Assembly (NCBI GenBank): GCA_050298555.1
Contig: JBNKUL010000063.1
Location: 1 to 24,969, forward strand
Length of the DNA stretch: 24,969 bases
Reading direction: 5' to 3'
Source: JAPHSX01 sp050298555
GTDB lineage: Bacteria > Pseudomonadota > Gammaproteobacteria > Thiohalomonadales > Thiohalomonadaceae
A model generated the notes under the pieces. It did no database searches. It was not told the origin of the DNA and saw nothing but the letters and a program-made list of their open reading frames with translations. The position numbers and the translations under genes are program-made. Shown here piece by piece: positions 21,048 to 24,969 of this stretch. The first letter of the stretch is position 1; every line of letters starts with the position of its first letter.

Positions 21048-21938
21048 CTAACGGGTCTGCAGTGAGTAGTCGTCCTGGAACTTCCAGGTGCGCACGATGT
21101 GCAGGATATCGACCTCCTTGCGGATCTCCGGCGGCAGCGGTGCGAACGGGGAGGCCATGCGCACGATGCGGATGGCGCCGTTGTCCAGCGCCCGGTGGCC
21201 GGAGGAGCGGTCGATGCGCACGCTGTGCAGGGTGCCGTCGGGGTTGATGCCGACGTCGAGGATCAGGCTGCCGCTGAGGTTCTCGCTGCGCGCCTCGGCG
21301 GGGTAGTTGAGGTTGCCGATGCGCTCCACCTTCTGCCGCCAGCTGTCGATGTAGCTGGCGTAGCGGAACTCGCGGGTATTGGCGCTGACGTGCTTCTCCC
21401 GCGGCATCCTGGCGTAGGCCTGCTGCTTCTGGCGAATCTCGGCGCTGAGGCGGGCGATCTCGCGGCTGCGCAGCAGCAGCTCACTGGCGTTGGGGGTCTG
21501 CGGCAGCTCCTCGGTGGGGGCCTCCTCGACCTGTTGCCACTGCAGGGAGCTCTGCTCCTCGGCTAGCATCACCTGCTGCTGCTCCTGGGCCTGGCTCGGC
21601 TGCGGCATCTGCATCGGCAGCTCCTGCGGGGCATCGCCGTCCTTCTGCAGGGTGGGGCGCGGATTGGGGAAGGGGCTGGAGGGGCGCATCTTCTCCTCCA
21701 TGGTGCCGCCGCCGCGCTGGTTGGCCTGGGCCAGGTAGTCGGCCTTATCGGGTGGCTGCTCGCTCTCGCTGTGGACCAGGGTCACCTCCAGCGTCAGTGG
21801 CGGCTCCTCGGGATTGAGCAGGTCGGCATCGAAGGCGACCCCGAGGATGACGATGGCGTGAATGGCCGCGGCAAGAAACAGGGTCAGCCCCAGGCGGTCC
21901 GAGGCGGAGATGGTGAAGAGGTTTTGCGCGTGGGCCAC
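21048..21938 (-). CDS. tonB: TonB-family energy transducer
   Basis: A 296-residue inner-membrane protein. An N-terminal signal anchor at about 16-36 (LGLTLFLAAAIHAIVILGVAF, with the conserved His in the membrane) is followed by a Gln/Pro-rich periplasmic linker. A helical stretch (about 155-185) follows, then a C-terminal TonB domain (about 210-296: YIDSWRQKVERIGNLNYP then GSLILDVGINPDGTLHSVRI). It would pass proton-motive energy to outer-membrane receptors. No exbB or exbD is adjacent and no classical EPxPKPxP repeat is present, so it is a variant TonB. In Pseudomonas a TonB (TonB3) between algH/yqgE and gshB affects twitching; the same position here, near pilT-pilU, fits that. Confidence 0.88.
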   Translation of the reverse strand: MAHAQNLFTISASDRLGLTLFLAAAIHAIVILGVAFDADLLNPEEPPLTLEVTLVHSESEQPPDKADYLAQANQRGGGTMEEKMRPSSPFPNPRPTLQKDGDAPQELPMQMPQPSQAQEQQQVMLAEEQSSLQWQQVEEAPTEELPQTPNASELLLRSREIARLSAEIRQKQQAYARMPREKHVSANTREFRYASYIDSWRQKVERIGNLNYPAEARSENLSGSLILDVGINPDGTLHSVRIDRSSGHRALDNGAIRIVRMASPFAPLPPEIRKEVDILHIVRTWKFQDDYSLQTR

Positions 21939-21992
21939 TAGCTGTCGGTCTCTCGCTACGTTAGGTGCTGGCGCGATTATACCCGATGGGGA

Positions 21993-22946
21993 TTAACGCT
22001 GTGCCAGGCGCTGGTCGATGGCATCCATCAGATCGCCGGCGATATCGAGACCATACTGCTTGTCGAGCTCACGGATGCAGGTGGGGCTGGTGACGTTGAT
22101 CTCGGTGAGGTAGTCGCCGATGACGTCGATACCGACGAAGATAAGCCCCATTTCGCGCAGTTTCGGCGCCACTTGTTCGCAGATCCAGTAGTCGCGCTCG
22201 CTCAGCGCCACCCCTACCCCGGTGCCGCCGGCGGCCAGGTTGCCGCGCAGCTCCCCCTTGGCGGGGACGCGGGCCAGGGCGTAGGGCACCGGTTTGCCGT
22301 CGATCAGCAGGATGCGCTTGTCCCCCGCACTGATCTCGGGGATGAAGCGCTGCGCCATGGCGTAGCGGCTGCCGTGTTCGGTAAGGGTCTCCAGGATCAC
22401 GCTGGTGTTGGGGTCGCTCGCCGTCACCTTGAAGATGGAGGCGCCGCCCATCCCCTCCAGCGGCTTGAGGATCACCTCGTCATGCTCGGCGACAAAGTCG
22501 CGTAGCTGCCCCTGGTTACGGCTGATCAGGGTGGGGGTGGTGCAGTGAGGGAAGCGGGTGGTGAAGACCTTCTCATTGGCGTCGCGCAGGCTGCTGGGTT
22601 TATTGACGACCAGGCTGCCCTGCTCCTCGGCCTGCTCCAGCAGGTAGGTGGCATAGATGTACTCCATGTCGAAGGGGGGATCCTTGCGCATCAGGATCAC
22701 ATCGAGGCTGTGCAGCGGCTGCTCCTCGGCCGCATCCAGGCGGTACCAGCACTGCTCATCGTCGAACACCTGCAGCGGTGCCATGCGTGCCATCGCCACG
22801 CCGTCGCGGCTGTAGAGGTCGTCCATCTCCATGTAACGCAATGCCCAGCCGCGGCGTTGCGCCGCCTGCAGCATGGCGAGGGTGCTGTCCTTATGGAACT
22901 TGATCTCGCTGATGGGATCCATCACGACCCCGACTGTAATCGTCAT
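21993..22946 (-). CDS. gshB: Glutathione synthetase
   Basis: A 317-residue ATP-grasp ligase that joins gamma-glutamylcysteine and glycine. Prokaryotic GSH-synthetase hallmarks are VGVVMDPISEIKFHKDSTL, MRKDPPFDMEYIYATYLLEQ and NKPSSLRDANEKVFT. They are followed by VILKPLEGMGGASIF (nucleotide-binding Lys and Gly loop) and a C-terminal GIDVIGDYLTEINVTSPTCI with metal-binding Glu and Asn. Length matches the E. coli-type enzyme. It is the first gene of the long minus-strand unit, 54 bp before tonB, with an AAGG ribosome-binding site, so it probably carries the main promoter of the unit in the 142-bp gap to the PilJ-like gene. Confidence 0.97.
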   Translation of the reverse strand: MTITVGVVMDPISEIKFHKDSTLAMLQAAQRRGWALRYMEMDDLYSRDGVAMARMAPLQVFDDEQCWYRLDAAEEQPLHSLDVILMRKDPPFDMEYIYATYLLEQAEEQGSLVVNKPSSLRDANEKVFTTRFPHCTTPTLISRNQGQLRDFVAEHDEVILKPLEGMGGASIFKVTASDPNTSVILETLTEHGSRYAMAQRFIPEISAGDKRILLIDGKPVPYALARVPAKGELRGNLAAGGTGVGVALSERDYWICEQVAPKLREMGLIFVGIDVIGDYLTEINVTSPTCIRELDKQYGLDIAGDLMDAIDQRLAQR

Positions 22947-23088
22947 TGCCTTGTCACCGTGTCACGCCGTTAGTGGCTGTTAGTCTACCGTAGCGAACCC
23001 TTTCAGCCTAACCCGTGGCGAAGCGCGCTAACGGGCAGGGTGCTACCATGGCCGCACCAGCGCAGAAAATGTGATAGAAACGAGAACA

Positions 23089-24438
23089 ATGGCATTACCG
23101 ATGGACAGTACCGCGTTATCAGTCAGGGGGGCGGGGTGGCAGCTGACGCTGCTGCTGGTGGGCGCGATCGTCATGCAGACGGTGGTGTCGCTGCAGGGGC
23201 GTCACGACCAGCGTTACCTTGAGCGACTGTCGGCGCAGCAGCTGTTATCGGAGCAGCTGGCGCGCCACGTGGGTGAGACGCTAAACGGTTCTGACAAGGC
23301 CTTTCACACCCTGCGTACGCTACGGACGCGCCTTGCCGACAACATGGAACAGATGCGTAGTGACGAGGCCTTGCCGATGACTGGGCTGGAGTCGGCCTGG
23401 AAGCGTCTCGATGGCCAGCTCGCCACCGTGGTGGCGGCGCGTGATCGGCTGCTGGGCAGTTACGAAAGCGTCGGCCTGATCCGCAACTACGCCACCGCCC
23501 TGCAGGTGCTGTTCGATGAGGTGGCGCAGCTGATGGCAAAGAAGGGGGCCTCCCCCGAGCAGCTGAGTATGGCGACACGCCAGGGGATGCTGGCGATGCG
23601 TATCCTCGGCAATATCGATCAGGTAATGCTGGGCGGTGAGGCCGCGGTGAGCGCCGCCGATTACGCCGGTCGCGACGCTACCCACTTTGCCCGGGTGGTG
23701 AGGGTGCTGCTTGAGGGGGATGAGGGGCGTGGCGTTAGCGACCTTGAGGTGCTGTCGATGGTCGAGGAGCTGAGCGTATTGTTCGATATGCTCAGCCGCC
23801 AGCTGAGCGCGATTCTGGAGCAGCTCCCGGAGCTGCTCAGCGCGATCGATGCGGTCAACTCGGCGGCGTTGGAGGCCGGGCGTATGAGTAACGCCATCAG
23901 CGCACAGCGACAGGCCTATCACCAGGCGATGGAGAATCGACTGCTCTCCCCGAACAGGGTGATCGCCATTACCCTGGCGCTGCTGCTGGTGATGACGGCG
24001 CTGCACCTGCGTCGTCTACGGCAGGAGCGAAAAGAGGCCATCGAAGCTGCGGTACCGCTGAGCAGTCAGCAACTGGCGAAACGCCTCTCGCCCTATCTGA
24101 TGGCCGCCCTGTCTCGCCTGCTGAAGGGGGAGGAGGCCGAGCCGCAGCTCACGGCCATGACCACGGTGTTGCAGCGACTGCTGCTGGTGGCCGAGTCGGC
24201 CCACTGCCGTCGCTTCATCGGTGTCGCCGTCGCCTTTATCGACGGCCTGGGCGGTGGCGCCGAGCCACTGCCGGAGCAGAGCAAGATGCTGTTGGGGAAG
24301 ATCGAGCAGCAGGTAAGGAGGCTGGCGCTGCAGGGAGAGGAGGGGCTTACGGAAGAGGGGCTGGAAGAGCAGGTTGCGGCGATGCTGGCCACCCTGGCGG
24401 GTGAGGCCGGCGAGTTAACCCAGGTCGCCCCAGCGTGA
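23089..24438 (+). CDS. PilJ-like sensor-domain protein lacking the chemotaxis signalling domain
   Basis: A 449-residue membrane protein from ATG 23089; an upstream in-frame GTG at 23071 is the alternative and neither has a strong ribosome-binding site. TM1 is at about 18-35 and TM2 at about 290-307, enclosing a periplasmic helical region of about 250 residues. That region carries PilJ-type sensor repeats: SAQQLLSEQLARHVGETLNG (48-67), then EQLSMATRQGMLAMRILGNI (157-176) and AADYAGRDATHFARVV. PilJ is the transducer of the Pil-Chp twitching system, normally followed by HAMP and a methyl-accepting signalling hairpin. Here the cytoplasmic part is only about 140 residues, with no MCP hairpin. It lies beside gshB, where pilG-pilJ stand in Pseudomonas. 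Confidence 0.8.
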   Translation: MALPMDSTALSVRGAGWQLTLLLVGAIVMQTVVSLQGRHDQRYLERLSAQQLLSEQLARHVGETLNGSDKAFHTLRTLRTRLADNMEQMRSDEALPMTGLESAWKRLDGQLATVVAARDRLLGSYESVGLIRNYATALQVLFDEVAQLMAKKGASPEQLSMATRQGMLAMRILGNIDQVMLGGEAAVSAADYAGRDATHFARVVRVLLEGDEGRGVSDLEVLSMVEELSVLFDMLSRQLSAILEQLPELLSAIDAVNSAALEAGRMSNAISAQRQAYHQAMENRLLSPNRVIAITLALLLVMTALHLRRLRQERKEAIEAAVPLSSQQLAKRLSPYLMAALSRLLKGEEAEPQLTAMTTVLQRLLLVAESAHCRRFIGVAVAFIDGLGGGAEPLPEQSKMLLGKIEQQVRRLALQGEEGLTEEGLEEQVAAMLATLAGEAGELTQVAPA

Positions 24439-24969
24439 CTGGATTGCTGCCAGGGCTGTGAGGGCTGCGGTCTCGGTCCGCAGTACCCGCGGACCGAGGC
24501 GCATGCCGAGGTAGCCACTGCGTTGTGCCGCCTCGCGCTCGGGCTCGGCGAGTCCGCCCTCCGGGCCGATCAGCAGGGTGCAGGGGCCGTCCAGCTCAAG
24601 ACTGTTTACCCCCATCTCAGCGCGGTGGTCCAGCAGCAGCCCCTTTCCACCCAATGGCTGCATTAGCCACTCGTCCAGCCGCATCATCGGCAACAACTCC
24701 GGGATGGTGTTGCGGCCGCACTGCTCGCAGGCGCTGATGATGACGCCCTGCCAGTGGGCCATCCGTTTCTCCAGCCGATCACCTTTTAGATTGACCACGC
24801 TACGCTCGGTGGTGATCGGGGCGATACGGCTAATACCCAGCTCCACCGCCTTCTGGATGGTGTAGTCCATACGCTCGCCCTTGGAGACCCCCTGCGCCAG
24901 GGTGATCGAAAGCGGCGACTCGCAGGAACGCTCCTGCCGCTCGCCGCACTCCACCCACACCTCGCGCTT
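24415..24969 (-). CDS. rsmE: 16S rRNA (uracil1498-N3)-methyltransferase RsmE (5' end outside window)
   Basis: The frame is open to the right edge, giving 185 residues that lack roughly the first 55-60 of a normal RsmE (about 240). SPOUT-fold signatures are intact: TLAQGVSKGERMDYTIQKAV then ELGISRIAPITTERSVV, QCGRNTIPEL, and the SAM-binding knot LIGPEGGLAEPEREAA with LGPRVLRTETAALTAL. RsmE methylates N3 of U1498 in 16S rRNA. The N-terminal PUA-like domain is mostly outside. Its 3' end overlaps the convergent PilJ-like gene by 24 bp. The apparent GTG start at 24960 is only an artefact of truncation. Confidence 0.95.
   Translation of the reverse strand, partial: KREVWVECGERQERSCESPLSITLAQGVSKGERMDYTIQKAVELGISRIAPITTERSVVNLKGDRLEKRMAHWQGVIISACEQCGRNTIPELLPMMRLDEWLMQPLGGKGLLLDHRAEMGVNSLELDGPCTLLIGPEGGLAEPEREAAQRSGYLGMRLGPRVLRTETAALTALAAIQSRWGDLG

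Noticed and set aside
20050..21051. Plus-strand open frame of 333 codons opposite ruvX and yqgE
   Set aside because: Antisense shadow spanning two certain genes; composition is that of reversed GC-rich codons.
1..24969. CRISPR array, tRNA or rRNA genes, intact transposase or phage genes
   Set aside because: Reading both strands showed no regularly spaced repeats, no tRNA-like cloverleaf, no rRNA sequence and no transposase, integrase or phage structural motif.

Overview
The window is high-GC chromosomal DNA of a gammaproteobacterium. Two blocks keep the order I recall from the Pseudomonas pilT/pyrB/gshB region: metW-metX-yggT-proC-yggS | pilT-pilU, and pyrC'-pyrB-pyrR-ruvX-yqgE-tonB-gshB, with rsmE nearby. 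Cytochromes and a PyrK-type protein would fit a respiratory, possibly sulfur-oxidising lineage, but nothing in the window fixes the genus.

Layout. Positions 1-4500 hold the tail of a GMC oxidoreductase, a LysR regulator divergent from an NAD(P)-binding protein, two exported c-type cytochromes, and a MscS-type channel. Positions 4500-7700 are an AT-richer accessory island with every gene on the minus strand: two small membrane proteins, a coiled-coil membrane protein, a secreted Rap1a/Tai-like protein, and a HigBA/RelE-type toxin-antitoxin pair. The island contains one complete integron gene cassette (6292-6751). It has a structured 105-bp attC site, and its 5' core site is the exact complement of the attC inverse core. 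The next cassette has only a half attC, cut off beside a 19-bp tandem repeat. There is no integron integrase in the window.

Positions 7716-13947 (minus) hold metX-metW (methionine synthesis), a dynamin-like GTPase with an unusual P-loop, yggT, proC and yggS. Divergent from yggS are pilT and pilU, the twitching-motility retraction ATPases. A head-to-head pair of REP-like hairpins (16257-16363) separates pilU from a tightly packed minus-strand unit, gshB-tonB-yqgE-ruvX-pyrR-pyrB-pyrC'-pyrK. This couples glutathione synthesis, TonB, Holliday-junction processing and pyrimidine synthesis. The pyrC-like protein has lost its metal-binding HxH motif, so it is the structural pseudo-dihydroorotase partner of PyrB. 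The last gene next to it is an iron-sulfur PyrK-type electron-transfer subunit, with no partner dehydrogenase in view. At the right end lie a PilJ-like sensor protein that lacks the chemotaxis signalling domain and the C-terminal part of rsmE.

Most interesting: the integron cassette in a locus without an integrase, the signalling-domain-less PilJ homologue, the dynamin-like GTPase inserted in a conserved block, and the pseudo-dihydroorotase/PyrK arrangement.
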